This document shows, piece after piece, positions 14,801-28,571 of a stretch of 64,000 nt of DNA. Within the stretch, counting starts at the first letter, position 1. The number at the start of each line of letters is the position of its first letter. A program made the position numbers and the translations under genes. The notes below the pieces were generated by a model that ran no database searches, was not told the origin of the DNA, and saw only the letters and a list, made by a program, of their open reading frames with translations. Source of the DNA: Lanius collurio (taxonomy: Eukaryota > Chordata > Aves > Passeriformes > Laniidae); assembly GCA_020086605.1 (NCBI GenBank), contig JACBWW010000004.1, positions 15,040,932-15,104,931 of the forward strand, written 5' to 3'.

Positions 14801-17568
14801 AGCATGGGATAAGTAACCTCAGACAGCAGTGTGGAAGCTCTCTTCTCAGTAGGTGTAATTAAGCATATTCACCAGCAGTGAGGCCTACGGGGAGCCAGTA
14901 TGTTCAGGAGATGATGTATTGTTATCTGCTGTGAATAAATGGAGACTGCACATCTCAAGAAAAAAACAAATTGATTAGATGCAGAAAGCATGAAAGTGCA
15001 GTCAGTATCACAAGTGCCTCCAAAAGTTTCCTAAGGCAGGCGTAGTTTCTCACAGTGGCTGCCTTCCATAGATCCAATATGACAGTGTTGTGTGTATGCT
15101 ACTCTGCCACTGCACTGTGTTCTGTCTCAGAGAGGTGACATGATGTCAACATTAATTTTCTAGAAGCTGTGTTTCAGGCTTTGATCCCTTACATCCTGAC
15201 CAGAAAAACTGGGAGCTTCACCTCTTCATTTCCTCCCTATTCAGTGTGGTTATCTTATTTACAATAACAGATCAAATTTAGAGGATACATCTACTTAGTT
15301 ATACTGAGTCTCATGCTGAAGTGATCAAAGAGCACTATGTGTCAACATTTTCTCTGATGAGGATGTTGCATAGGAAAGGATCCCTGCTGTTTTAAAGTCA
15401 AAAGTTCCACAAAGTAGAAAAAAAAATTAATAACCATAATATAAGCACACACCTTGTCTTCATTTTCTTTATTCATTGAGGTATGAGAAAGCCTATAATG
15501 AATTCAAAAATGTCGTTTTCTTGCTAGAAACCTAAACCCTGAGAAGCACAGTCATGACAGAGAGCCCAAAAAAGGAGGCATTCCCCTCAAAAGAATCAAA
15601 TGTCTTTAAAATCACCAGTGTTCTGGTAAGGCTGGCTGGTAAAGCACTTGCAAGAGAAGTTGTCCTGCACCTTGCATTTCTACTATCCTTTTGCTGTATT
15701 ATGCATATATTGATATCTGAGGCTTTTCTTACAGTTTCGATTTCTAGAAACCTCAAATCCCTAAGGCTTTCTAGAGGATAAAAAAAAAAGAGTGCATTTT
15801 TTTACATGATGAATTTTTCTGAGCACTCCCGCTAGTAAGAATACTCATTTGCTGTAGTAAGTCAAGATTCACATTTTGGGGCTAGCATATCAGCCCAAAG
15901 TTTCAGGATTTAGGCACTTCTTTCATTGTAATTTCTTAGAAGTGTATCTCTTCATCCACAGACACAACCCTGTTTCGCCATTTCCTGCACCCTATCATGG
16001 TTAAGCTGCATAGACAGGCCGTAAGATGCCCCTGACTGCTTCACAATGCTGTTAAAAAGGGTATTCACCCTCTGTCTATCGTCATCTCTCAGGAAAAGGG
16101 TTTTTTTATACAAGTCAGCTCCCTTCCTTTGTTAGAAAGGAGGAAGAATCCTATTCAGAGAGGGTTTCAGGCCACCATGGTGCACAAATATCCATGTTTC
16201 CTTCTACTGCATTCAATTTATGATTCTTAATTAAACCTATCTGATGAGTTCATATGACTTAGGGTCAAAGGCTACTTAAAGGAGGCTATTTGTCAACCTA
16301 CTTGGGAATCATCCAGTTAAGAGCTATCTATTTAGTTCAAATATAAATCATATCCCTATTGGATCATCTCTGAACTCTTTACAATATGGCACTTTACAAT
16401 TTTGTGCATCTGCACTGATGCACAAAAACAGTGGCATAGCTGACAGGTGGAATAGATCCTGTGTATTAGGAGTGGATGCAAATTCAACAGCTCTGCTATT
16501 CAGTAGTTACATGTGGAATAACAGATGAGATTTCTAAGGACTCTTAGAGGGATTTGATCAGAGTAAAGGAGGCAAGACACAAGAATTCTCCATTTGTCAC
16601 CAGTGATATCACAGAAGCTAGCTGGCTAATTAGCTAGTCAGATAACATGACATTCACCTAACAAGACCACAAGGTAAGTAGCTACAATAACTAGATTAGA
16701 TTTCTTCTGTCAGAATAACACTGACAACTTCCTTGTATTGAGGATGCTTAGAACTGTGTGTAGGTGGCAGAATATTCTCTCTCCAGAAATTTGCAAAATC
16801 AAGGTCCTGAAGTCCCTAACAGTTCTTTGAAAAGTTTGGGGGTTTTTCATTGCCCTCTCACCTTTTAAGTGACTTCATCTAGCACCATATGCAGCTGTGA
16901 CTTAAGACTTGAAAGAACACCCGTGTATTCATATTCTACACCTACTGTATACAGCAAAAACACTGCTTAATAATGTCACTAAACTCTGTAAAATTCCTAC
17001 TTAGTTGAACAATTAGTTTAATTAGACAGAAGGTTAAAACAAATACCCTTTACTGGGAAATTAGCTGTGCTGACTTATTTGGTGGTTCCCAATTCCACAA
17101 TTCCCATAACACACCATTTCTTCTCGATCAACATCCTTTCCAACATAACTGGAGGGTGAAGAAATAAGTGAAAATTATATGAATTGAAAAGCATTTTCAA
17201 AGGCAGTCAGTGCTAATGAGACCAACTAGAAAAGTATAGCCAGCTATAAAAGTAAAATAGCATGACACTTAACCCTTTGCTAAGGATGGTAATTAGCAGG
17301 AAGGTTAGGCTTACTATTAATGAAGTAGTATTTTTATTTCATTGAGATTAAGTTTAGCAAGGCAATTGGTCTAGGCTAGGAAGGAACAGTTGCTAAATCC
17401 CATCCACAGCAACATGAAGAATCAGATACAAAATACTACACTTAGAAAATATAAAGGAAACAACTGTTATATCTGGAAACCTATGTTATGGGATACCTCT
17501 TGGTATTTTAAGGGTATATGAATAATTAAAGAGGCCAAATCCTGGATCTTGTAATCTGAAGTCACTTT
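8849..17568. other. Unique AT-rich DNA, no supported gene
   Basis: Nothing recognisable as a gene or a young transposon was found. The longest frame (9173-9544 on +, 123 codons) lies in very AT-rich sequence, has no splice-signal context or family resemblance, and is overlapped by minus-strand frames, so I treat it as chance. An alternating AT tract at about 14011-14044 is the only clear simple repeat. Confidence 0.6.
14011..14044. repeat. AT-dinucleotide tract
   Basis: A short imperfect TATATA run with one TGCA interruption. It is simple sequence with no associated element visible. Confidence 0.75.
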
Positions 17569-18690
17569 ATAGAATCACAGAATTACAGAATATGAAAGGT
17601 TGGTATGGACCACTGTGGGTCAGTGGTCCAACCTCCTTGCTCAAACTAAAGCACATGGCACGGGATTACATCTTGTTTTTGAAGAGATTCTCCAGTCAGG
17701 GAGACTCCACAAACTCTCTGGGGAATCTGTTCCAGTGCTTGGTCACCTATGCAGTAAAGAAATTCTTCCTTATGTTCAGGTGGAACTTTGTGTGCATCAG
17801 TTTTTGACTGTTGCCTCTTGTCCTATTGCTTGGTACCACTGAGAAGAACCTGGATCCTTCCTCTTGATATCTTCCCCTATCAGTCACCTCTTTTCAAGGC
17901 TTAACATGTCTGGGTCCCTCAGCCTTTCCTCATAAGAGAGATGCTCCAGACCCTTAATCATATTTGTAGCCCTCCACTAGACCCACTCCAGGAGCTCCAA
18001 GTCTCTCTTGGACTGAGGAGCCCAGAACTGGACACAGCACTCCAGATGTGGTCTCACCAGCACTGAGCAGAGGGGCAGGATCACCTCCCTTGACCTGCTG
18101 GCAGTGCTCTTCCTGATGCACCCCAGGATACCACTGGCCCTCTTGCCCACAAGGAAGGGCACACTGCTGGCTCACAGACAGCTTGGTGTCCACCAGGACC
18201 CCCAGATCCTTCTCTGCAGAGCTGCTTCCCAGCAGGTCAGCCCCCAGCCTGTACTGGTGTTTGGGGTTATTCTTCCCCAGGTGCAGGACCCTGCATTTGC
18301 CTTTCTTGAATTTCAGATTGAACAGTCTGCCCAGGGAGCTTGTGGAGTGTCCGTGTCTGGAGACATTCAAAACCCACGTGGATGAGTTCCTGTGTAACCT
18401 CCTCTAGGTGACTGTGCCTTGGCAGGGGAATTGGACTAGGTGATCTCCAGAGGTTCCCTCCAGTCCTAACAATTCCATGATTCCCTGCCCATCTCCCCAG
18501 TCTGTCATGGTCCTTCTGAAGGGTTTCACAGAACTGTGGGGTATGGGCCAGTCCTCCCAGCTTTGTGACATCAGTGAACTTGCTGAGGAGGCATCTGCCC
18601 CTTTGTCCAAGTCATTAATAAATAAGTTAAACAATACTGGCCCCAGTACTGGACACTCTTCAAACTCCCAGCATAAATCTGTTTTCTGTC
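17569..18690 (-). mobile_element. CR1 LINE fragment, minus strand, interrupted
   Basis: This is a 5'-truncated copy of the CR1 non-LTR retrotransposon, the dominant LINE of birds. Read on the minus strand it ends at 17569 with the AGAATCACAGAAT-type octamer repeats that mark CR1 3' termini. Between about 17954 and 18325 it encodes the end of the reverse transcriptase, with the recognisable stretches KGKCRVLHLG and SAEKDLGVLVD. A short upstream piece is at about 18485-18690, where FINDLD is readable. The reading frame is shifted and broken, so the copy is dead. A separate CR1 3' end in the opposite orientation splits it at 18326-18484. Outer boundaries are good to about 10-20 bases. The subfamily was not determined. 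Confidence 0.93.
18326..18484 (+). mobile_element. CR1 3'-end fragment nested inside another CR1
   Basis: A plus-strand CR1 tail lies inside the minus-strand CR1. It carries the typical end of the second open frame (CTGGAGACATTCAAAACCC region, then a stop), the GGACTAGGTGATCTCCAGAGG 3' untranslated block, and a terminal AATTCCATGATTCC repeat. The flanking CR1 resumes in the opposite orientation on both sides. This shows it inserted after the host copy, unless a local inversion made the arrangement. Confidence 0.85.
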
Positions 18691-21600
18691 AGGAGTACGT
18701 AAATGAGCGATGTGGAGGTAATATGTGGGGAGTCATTCTTTTCATCCAATGCAACCAACAGTCCAAAACTTTCCCACAGCCTTTAAACAATTCATATTGC
18801 ACAGAGAAGATCACACACTTCTGCCCCTTGGCCTCATAGTGACTGTTCAGCATCCTCATCTCTGCAGTTATTTTATATTCACGAGAATGCTATTTTTCAA
18901 ACTATCTGCATAATGTCTTGTCTCTTCAACAGAGTAAAAAAAATCCTCAGGAGACAAGGGAAATACTATTAAAAAGAATCCTACAGATCATCTCCTTCTC
19001 TATTACTTTTGCTCCCTTCCCAAACTAGGTGGGGATGGATTTGCATTCTCTTTCAGGAGTGCTGAAGAGGAGGGTACATACACCTTGCCCACCACTTCTG
19101 CCAAAACAACTGTGTGACTTTAGCTGGCTTTGAGTCTTAATTTTGACACATTGTGCCATGCTCAGAGTCCATTTTCTTACTGCATGATGAAGTATCATTC
19201 TTAACTTTTTCCACTAAGCATATCTGTAGCTGGGTGGTGGGATTAGGCAATAAAAAGCACAAACTTCATTCTTCACTCCCCTTCTCCTGTAAGGATTTCT
19301 GTTCTTCTGTATGGGCATGAGTTGATATGCACATGGGTGATTGCAGAGTAGATGACTCTGGAACAAAGCTGTCCCCAAGTATGCAAGTGCCCACCAGTGA
19401 AAGAAGTGTTTAAAGTATGGGTTTGGGCTAGGGATCCTTATTGCCACACCTTGTCTATTTCCTCAGCATTCAGCAGAGTTTTGACTTCTCTTTGCTCAGT
19501 ACCTGTGCTCTCTATGCCATGAAGCATACACCAGGCACTCACAGAGACTGTCCTCCTTGGCATCCACTTTGGAATTAAGAGGATAATTAACAGGGAAAAT
19601 TACAAAGAGAGAGTTCGTTTAGATATATCAACCATATGTTCTGGGGTAGCAAGCACCTTTTGGCTAAATTGTTCCTTGCCTGTCTCCTTTAGCATCTTGA
19701 GTCTCTACATTGAGCACCTTCATCTCATACTTTGGCAGTTGATCAAGAATCTGAGTCATTTTCAAATACTAAATATTATTATTAAATAGCAAGTCCCATC
19801 TACACTGAGAGAACACTTCACATTATAATTCTTAACAGGACCTGAGTATTTGTAGACTTCAGGAATCAGACATCTAAAGCTGTTGGATGGAAAAGGTTGA
19901 TCAGCCCAACCACCATCAGCCCAACCACAACAGATTTTTCTCCAACATTTTCAGGTAGACTCCAGCAAGCCTTGTGAGCAACAGACATTTTTGAATAAAG
20001 AATAATGCCATATGTATGGGCCTACTGAATACTACCGGATACTTCTCACAGCCAGGTCTCTGAAAATCCTCCCCATTTTTTCAATCCAGAAAATTGTAAA
20101 TGTCATGACACAAAGGGATTACTGAAACCTATAAAGGTTGAGAAATTGGTTATCTCTGCCAGTTCTCACACAAGACTCTATTAATGCAGGTTAATGTGGC
20201 AATAAACCATTTGTTAACAGCAGTAATTGATCAATTGTGAGGAAAATATGCTGTATTTAATGAATAAAGTCAGGAAGATAGAGTGCACAGAAACCTGCTG
20301 GCATTGCTATTCATATTTTTGCTGTCTGTGGTAGTGAATATGGGTAAATGGTTGCTTCTAATGGCAAATTGCCGTCAGAGCCCATTACCCCATGAAACAG
20401 CAGAACAGCACTCTGTGATAAACTACAGAAAGACAGGAGCTCAAATTAAACTTAGAAGTTTTCTCTATAGCAACCTGTTTCGCCCCAATGGCTAAAATGT
20501 CATAGATGAACTCCCCTGCCAAGGAGATTCAGTGGTCTAACAGAAGAACTAGCTCTTTGGGGCTCTGTGCTCTCTTGAGTCTCTGCAAGAGTTAAAACAT
20601 AATGTGGAGAGGAAGGAGGAAGAGACAAGTATTTCTGTTAAAAACTCCCCAATAATTCTCCTATCTCCAAAAGATAAAATTTCCTGTTGAGCTTGCTCCC
20701 AAAACCTAACAAAATGGGCTTCAAAAGATTTTCATTACTTTTATTCTCCCTCCCCTTCTCACATTTTTCCTGCAATTGAATGCAACATTCTAAATAGCAT
20801 TCAGACCTCCTGTCATTGCTTTCTTATCACTTTTCTCTACTCCTATCTGACAGAACAGCTTTTTGGAGGTAGAAGTCTGGAAATGCCATTGAGAAAGAAA
20901 AAAGTATAAACAAAATACAAACCCTCCAGTGGTTTGCTTCCACTAACAAAAAAGCAAGGACAATAGAGAGAAAGATAAAAAAAAATGTTATGTTACTAAT
21001 TCTACATCTCCAGTTTTAAAACTAAATGGAAGTTACAAGTTTGAGGAAAGATTTGCAAACAGACTTTAAAAACCTGCATCAACTTTTGATATTACAAAGA
21101 CAGTAGTGGCTCTAGGAACAGTCACACCAAGGTAGGGCTATGAAAGCGTGTCAGTAGGTACCACTCAAACAGTAGCCAATCTAGCTAAGGACTCTCAGCT
21201 TGCCAATTTTGCAGTATTTATATAAGAAGAAATTAATTTTTTCAGATATTCCTAATGAAACAAGATTATTGCAACTCCCATCATTACAGCAGGAATTAAA
21301 TTCTTTATGTCAAAGAATGAACTGTCATCATTCCACACTTTTACTGAAAATTGATAATAAAAATCAGCTTCAGCTTCCATTTACCTCCTTTTTGCAACAA
21401 TTCTGGAAACAAAATTCATGTCTCATGGGATCCACTGGATTCCAAGAAAGAATTTAGGATTTCTTTTAGAGTATGCTTATCAACAAATGTGCAGTGGTAT
21501 ACAGTGGAATTATGGCTCCAAATTAAGACACTTTAATCCAAATAAAAAAAACTACTCAGCATAATCACACCCTAAATTAAACAAACCAATGTTCCCCAGT

Positions 21601-24600
21601 TTAACTCTAAAAAGTTCTAGTTTTAAACTTCTTAACTCTGGAGGCATTGCTAATAAACCTTACTATTTCCCAAGGAATAATGAATGGCTTGTAATTTAAT
21701 TTTTATTGAGCTATTACCAAGTCCTATGCTAATTAAATCAAGACATCAATACCAATTCCTCTAAATCAAGATCTGAAAATATAAATAATATATTCAAATA
21801 AGTATACAAATACCATTACGTTGCCCTGAAAAAAGAAAAGCCAAGAACACAGAGTAAGAACTAAGGAATTGAGAACTAGAGGGAATTTCTGAATGCCTGT
21901 CTGTCTCATGTAGATTTGTTCATTATTTTATAATGCCTGCTGTATTTTGCATGTATTTCGCACCAACAATGTCCCCTTCATGCAAGTGTTAAGGGTTGAC
22001 AGCAAAGGTGCCTTCTTTGACCAAAGGGCTTGTGAAAAAACCTTTACCCTGGGGATGAAATGAAATAAAAGACAGAGAGAGATGAGAGATGCGAGAGGAT
22101 CACCAGGCAGAAGAGCTGCCTCCAGGGGCTCCTCTCCAGTGCTGACGGACTTTGTTCGTGCTGCACCAGGAGTCAGAGACAAAACTCCAACTGACTGCAC
22201 TGGGAAAGTGAAAGAGCAGGATCTAAGGTGTGACACCTTTTAGGTGTGGGCATGGCAAAGTTTAATGGATGGATCACATCAAAAACAAATATGGAGGGAA
22301 AGACTTGTGACTCTTCCTCTGTTTTCTCTGCAAGATATTAATATGTCTTGTTACCTATATTAGAATAATCTTTAGGGATCTCAATCAAGCTGGAGATCAC
22401 TCTATTAATTATTTATATAGAGATAATCCTGGAATACCTTACAATTTAAGAATACAGTGTTGGAAAAAAGAGGGAAAAAAGTGATTTGTGTCACATTTTG
22501 GGGATCATTTAATGCCAGAACATTCTCAGCAGTAGCTCTGGTATTTGCTCATCCACCTCTCAGCAGAAAAATTGGGCATGCTAATTGCATAAATGGAATG
22601 TGAAGTGCAAAAAGTCTGAATAAATCATCCAAGCTCACATGAGAAGCTGCAGAGATAGCAGTAAGGAAATCCCACTATAATTACACTAGTTCTTTAGACG
22701 TTTCAGAAATACCTCCCTCCCAGGAACATTTTGGCTTCCATGTTTATTAGGGTGTGTGCCAGTGAGACCAAAATACTGAATCTGAATATCTGGTCAGATA
22801 TACTAAGATTAGGAATCCTAATGAGAGATGATGCTGTGTATTCAAGTAACAGGACATGATAAACGTTTTGTCCCGAAATGAGGCAACAAACATAACAAAA
22901 GAACAAACAATAAAACCCACACACTAAGACTATTTCTAGGAATATTTTTCTCTAACTATCAGCCATTCTCATTATGTAAAAACCCAAAAACAATTATGTC
23001 AGTGTATGAACACTGAATATAAAAGCCAACTGCAGCAAAGGAAAGAGGAGAGTGCCTGCTCAGTGTCCATCGTGTCACTGCTCTGTAAATACAAAGAGTG
23101 CCACATTCATGTTTAATGTTAGGGCAGAAGTGGAGCACCCTTCTTCAGAAATATCTGGTGGGTTGAGCCTGCTTTTTACCTTTTAGATATATATTTTCTT
23201 GGCTTTGGATTTTTGAGGTAAGTTCCAAGATCTTCAGCAATCTTCTATGTTTGAACTTTATTTTGCTGTGGTCTGAATGCCAGTGCATTTCTTGGCATTA
23301 ATTCAGCCTGTTTATTCTAGTTATATTTGTTCATTCAGTTGGCTAGGTATGTTACAAGGTTCCTGGCAGTTGGGGCTTTTTTTATTTAGTATTATTAGTT
23401 TTTACTATTTCTTCAAGTCCCACTTAACAAAACTTTCACCCTCATATTAAAATGCACAGAGCAATATCCACCAATTAATACAGGCTCCAGAAGTGATCAC
23501 GCAGACACTATGAAATAAGCATAATGAAGGAAATGTATCCTTCCAGTGCTGAGCTTCCTATCACATTTTGTCTTCTCAAAGAAGAAAAATGTTTCTAGCT
23601 TTTTTTCTAAGTCATGCCCTTTGGTAAATTACAGGATGACCACACATGCAGCATATTCACACACATGCACAAGCTCACTGAAAAATAGTCAGCTTTAAAA
23701 AAACAATCACCTTTTTTTCTAAATACAAGGTACTCCTTCAAGAAATAAGAACCAACTCAAGATGCCAGTAAAATCAAAAAGCAGATATCAGAGCAACAGC
23801 TGTTCACAAAAGGAAGTCCCATGACACAGCTTCCCAGACTGCACAACTTCACAGGCACATAAGACACCTCCCTAAACAGCTGCAGAGTAAGGATGCAAAG
23901 TCACCACAAAAAAACCTACCCCAAATTTTCTGGTTAGTGCTGCTCTGTCGATGGTTACATCTACTTTTCTCCTGGCTTGTCCCTTCACACCCTGGGTGTT
24001 GTATCTGAAATAAATCTATCTGTGGTTTAGTGGGGAGCCCAAAGCACTACGCAGGAGGAGAGAGTGCCCTTTCCCAGGAATGCCAAGCAGAAAATATTCA
24101 CCCATAACTGCTGGCAGGCAGCATCACAGCGCTCTTCCTTTCCCATGATCCTGTACAGGTGGCTGATGAAGCCAGGGAGCAGAGAACAGAACCAACCATA
24201 TACAGTTATACAGTGCCAAAGATTAAGAAGAGAGGCCATGGGATCTATGCAGCAAATGTAAAACTTACACCAAGTGTATGAGACTGGCTAAGCTAGACCT
24301 AAGTGTGGGAAAAGGCCAGCTGAAAGGTATTCTAACCCCTAAAGACACAGGAAAGGTGTAAGGGAATGTATGGCAGACAACTCATCCCAAAAGCATTGCT
24401 GTGGGAACAAAAAGAACTCATTAAAAACATTTTAAAACATTTTAAGAGGTATTTAGGAAGAAATTTGACCATTTTTAATAGTCCTTGTAAAAAAAGAATA
24501 AAAATCAAGTGGTCACCCTTCTTGAGGAAGGTACTGTAACCATGGGTGGTATTGTTCAAGTTTCTCTGACACTGCAGAACACTCAGGTATGGGAAGCACA

Positions 24601-24917
24601 TTAAGGTTACAGCTTTTGGTCCCCTCTGGTTGCAGAGCTTACATTGACTGCTGTGAAGTGTGTGGGCTTGAGGCAGGTTTGCTCCCTAGACTGTCTCTCA
24701 CAGAGTTGTGTGAGAATTGGATTAATTCACTGACCCTGGTGATACATTCCTATTCTATGTATGTTTCTACCTGCAGGGTTGATGAAGAACAAATTCAACA
24801 TTTACAATGATTGCACAGAGGACAATTGCATAAAAGGTAGAACAAGATTTACGTCTGGCCAGAACATTAAACATGCTTCTGCTATTTTACCTACATACCA
24901 CAAGCATAACTTCTTTT
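18691..24917. other. Unique DNA, mostly without supported features
   Basis: No established gene is visible. A block at about 21950-22240 is somewhat GC-richer and carries AATAAAAG and a TGTTAAGGGTTGACA start reminiscent of LTR ends, but I cannot assign it to a family. A weak terminal-exon candidate inside this stretch (24159-24281) is listed separately. Remaining frames are short and unrecognised. Confidence 0.55.
24159..24281 (+). CDS. Possible 3'-terminal coding exon, unidentified (weak)
   Basis: An AG preceded by CTCTTCCTTTCCCATGATCCTGTAC could act as a 3' splice site. From 24159 the frame reads 40 codons to a TGA at 24279-24281. The peptide begins VADEAREQRTEPTIY and ends NVKLTPSV, and has a basic KIKKRGHG stretch in the middle. 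The first AATAAA downstream that I noticed is at 24497-24502, with GT-rich sequence a few tens of bases beyond, which would fit a short 3' untranslated region. The frame is also open upstream of the AG for 17 codons, the pyrimidine tract is mediocre, and I recognise no family, so chance is quite possible. Confidence 0.2.
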   Translation: MADEAREQRTEPTIYSYTVPKIKKRGHGIYAANVKLTPSV

Positions 24918-24983
24918 GTATTTCTAGTTATTCTGAGTTTTATAATAAAGGTATTTCTAGCTATTCTGAGTTTCATAATAAAG
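24918..24983 (+). repeat. 33-bp tandem duplication, two copies
   Basis: Two adjacent 33-base units (24918-24950 and 24951-24983) start GTATTTCTAG and end ATAATAAAG, differing at only two positions (TTATTC versus CTATTC, and TTTTATA versus TTTCATA). This is a recent local duplication with no visible function. Confidence 0.9.
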
Positions 24984-27900
24984 ATTAGGATTAATAAAAA
25001 GCAGCCATGTAATACATCCTGAGGTTTCTCTGGGTGGGTTTTGAGGGGTTTCTTTAATGAAAGAATGCTCTCTTTATAATACTTCAGCATCTCATAAATA
25101 ATTGTATGCACTGCACTGTAAACCCTAAAGTGAAATTCAGCTATTATAAAGAAACTAAAAAAAACCCACATGTTCAGAAAAACAACCCATCCATACACAC
25201 TTCTTTCCTCATAAAAATCTCCCAGACATTTTCTAGTTTGTTTTAATTACAAACTTCTATTCAGGAAACAAATGGTTTGTACATTATGCAATATAAAGAA
25301 AAATAGCCACACACAGAAATCTCTTTTCCCCCTAGACTGACAGTTTTTCAAATGCTTGCCAGCAGGTTAAAAAATGCTTCTTATAAAATCAATTACAAGA
25401 GTGCCACAAATAGTCATTTCAGTCCAGTCTCTTACACCATAAACATTTTTTTGTCAGGACAATCGTGCTTAAAATAAATGTTCCTGTGTACTCCTTTTAT
25501 TTTGCACTCTCACTCCTGCAAAATTTCAGTTGCAATAGTCTCAATACATTCAGCTCTTACAAAAAAAAAAAAAAAAAAAAAAAAAAAAGCATTTCCATGG
25601 AGGACCTATCTGTCAATTATGCTTCTTGCTTTTCTTCAGTAATTCTTACCGTCATCAATCTTTGAGATGGCACTTGGACAATTACCCAAGTCCCTGAGAG
25701 GTATTTCTATTTAACTGCATCAGGAAACATGGACAGAAACAAATTCCAGGTCTTCACACAGGGAAGCTGCCCCAACCCGTGTTTGTCCCCAGCTCTGCTC
25801 GGCAGCAACTCACAACCCCTGCCCACTCTGAGGCACAGCTGCACCCCCAGGCACCACCTGCCCAGCTCGGGCTCAGGTCCTTCTGCTTTTTCCTTCGAGT
25901 TCCAAATAGACAGCCATATAAGACAAGAAAGGAAACCCCTGTAAAGCAATCTGAGGATGCTTATCCATTAACATGACCAGCCCCTTCTATCCAGCATGCC
26001 CTTCATGATTTCCCTGCAACAGAACAGCACAAGTTCTACTTACAAGCTACATTTAACCTTCATGTACTACTTCTATGAGCCAAGCTTATACCGTTAAGTC
26101 AACTTGCTAAATAAAGGAAGAGCAATTTTGTAGCTGGAGAAACTGAAGCACTGAAAAGCAATGAAATCCATCACAAAGTAAGATCCTGTTGGAAAGACTG
26201 GATTCTTCCTTGTTTTTTGACTCTTCCCTCCTGCACTGCTACATGTAACACAGAACAAGAAAATTACCATGAGTATAAGAACAGGGAAAACTTAATATTG
26301 CTTCAGCCATGTCTCCAAAACATGGAAAATGGTAAAGTTGTATATTAGGCAGAGTGGAAACCTGCATCTGAGAAAATTCACTTCACCTATCAGGCATCAC
26401 AAGTCAAAATACACAGAATTTTTCTATTCAAACTCACTGATTTATTGTTATAAGACTGCATGTAATTAATATAATTAATTCACCTTTTAGTTGTGCTGGC
26501 AAGTCCAGAATGACTAAACTTGGATTCAGAAATGGAGGAAAACAATTTTTTTTTAAGTTATATTTTTCTGCCTGTTGTGGGTTTTGGACACCTCCCACTC
26601 TCCACAATTCTACAGATAGATTCACAGGTTCAAAAGACAACTTTCCATGACAAGTGTATAAGTGAAGGAGAGCCTGTGATAACCCACCTCACTTCATCCC
26701 CTTTCTACACAGGATAGATATTAAAATTATTTAGCTCTTTGCCACATTGTAAGGTCATGGGGACCCTCTCATTTGAAAAACTTACTCAGTAAGTACTCCT
26801 GCTCCCAAATTTGCTCCTCCAACCTCCTGCTTACATAATTAAAACTCTGCATGAATAGCAAGGACCTAAAAGCATTTTGTTCATTACTGGTTAAACATTC
26901 AGGCTTCATATGACTCTAGCATTTATTACTTTGTTTATGTGCAAATGCTTTGTCATGTAGAGACAGGAGAGCCTGTCTTATCAGCTGACACTGTATCAAG
27001 GTGACACTATCAAGGGTACTTGCAGTATTTAACAATATTATCCTGCTAAAAGCCTTTGGGGGCTCTTATTCATGGAGCACAGGAGCAAACTGAATTATAT
27101 GGAGAGATCCACAAATGTGCAGTAAACCCCTCCTTCGGGGCATGGTGCAGCTGCATCTGCCAAACCTCTCACCAAGTCAAATCAGAGCTGTACATACCTC
27201 AGAGGGCTACAGACTAAATCATCCGAGGGACTCTGGACAGCATTACAGTCCAGAGAAAGGATAACTTAGTGCAGACCGCTACTTCTGACAGGCATCACTA
27301 CCACAAGCACCATAACTTTCCCCCAGAGACAGAGGAGATACTGTTTTTCAAACCAACAGAATACAGCTGAATTTGCCAAGCCACACACTAGATTTTTAGT
27401 GGTAAGAGCAGATTTTTAGACATGACATATGAAAGAGGTGTTTATGATCACTCATTAAAGAAAAAATGTAGCACCTCAGGAATACATGTGAATATATTCT
27501 CCAGCTCACCCACAACCACCAGTCCCCACTCTGTTGAAGAATAAAGACCTTCTAAGGCCGTTAGTAAACAACTAATTTCTTTGATCTGTTATTTTGATTC
27601 TGGAACAAAGAGTTTCTGAGCAGCATAACAAATTAGTTTACCCATAATACAGTATGTCAGACATACTGTTGTCTTGAATATTTTTCATGTCCCAGTTCTC
27701 TATAAGATATGCAGTACCATCTACTTTTTTTTTCTGAGCAATCACATATGGACCCCGATCTCTCTGCACAGTACAGAATAGGCAGTGAGAAACTGCAAGT
27801 TCCAAGGAATTAATGCAATAAGCCTCACATTCTACATTTATTTTATTTTTAGTCGTAGCTAAGTCTATTATATGTTCTTAAATCGAAACCAATACATTTT

Positions 27901-28571
27901 ATCTAGTTTTAATCTTTATTTGTACTCTATCCAAACCTCTTCTGTCTTCTCCAAAATGCTTCTGTGTTAGTAGGTATGATACCTCATCCATACATCAGAC
28001 CTAACAGCTAGTGCACTATATATTGAACCCATAAAGTACGCAGCTGACAAGTACTGACATTAAGTATCAGCAGAACTGCAGGAGACATGAGCACCTGGAC
28101 TCTAGTGGCAATGATTTCTAATAGCAGAAACCTTCTTAGCATCATGCCTCATTACTTTAATACTTTGTGTGAAGTATTATATCCATTATAGATAGAGGAT
28201 GACATCTTTCATTAACAGCTCTAAGACAAAAAGCACTTAACTTCTCATTACTGTGAAGAGAGTCATATTCCAGCACTAAACTTAAGAGCCACTTACAAAG
28301 CATTCAGCACCTTGTGCTTTCTTGTAGACACTTGCATTGAATTTAGTTCTCACCTCTGCTTACAGTAAGGATGATGCATTAGACAGTTCCACTATTGTAG
28401 ACTGTCATGGCAGAAGAGACATTAATTTACAGGAGGATAAGAACAGTTTGCCTCCACTCCTTACTACCCACTGCTTTGTCCTCTTCTTATTCCTGGAGCT
28501 TAGGGAATCTGTGAAGTTTTTCATTGAAGCCCTTGGGGGTTTTTTGCATGAAAGATGTCCTTCTATTCCAG
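24984..28571. other. Unique DNA with one poly(A) tract
   Basis: No gene or young transposon is recognised. An A28 run is listed separately. A GC-rich patch at about 25760-25885 is open in more than one frame on both strands but shows no start, splice or family signal. The stretch ends at the 3' splice site of the ANKRD-like exon. Confidence 0.55.
25561..25588. repeat. A28 homopolymer
   Basis: Twenty-eight consecutive A residues. The 150 bases on the 5' side show no recognisable SINE or processed-gene body, so I leave it as a simple repeat. It is likely length-polymorphic. Confidence 0.9.

Noticed and set aside
17954..18634. Minus-strand frames with reverse-transcriptase similarity
   Set aside because: They are real CR1 remnants but broken by frameshifts and a nested insertion, so they are reported as mobile-element fragments and not genes.
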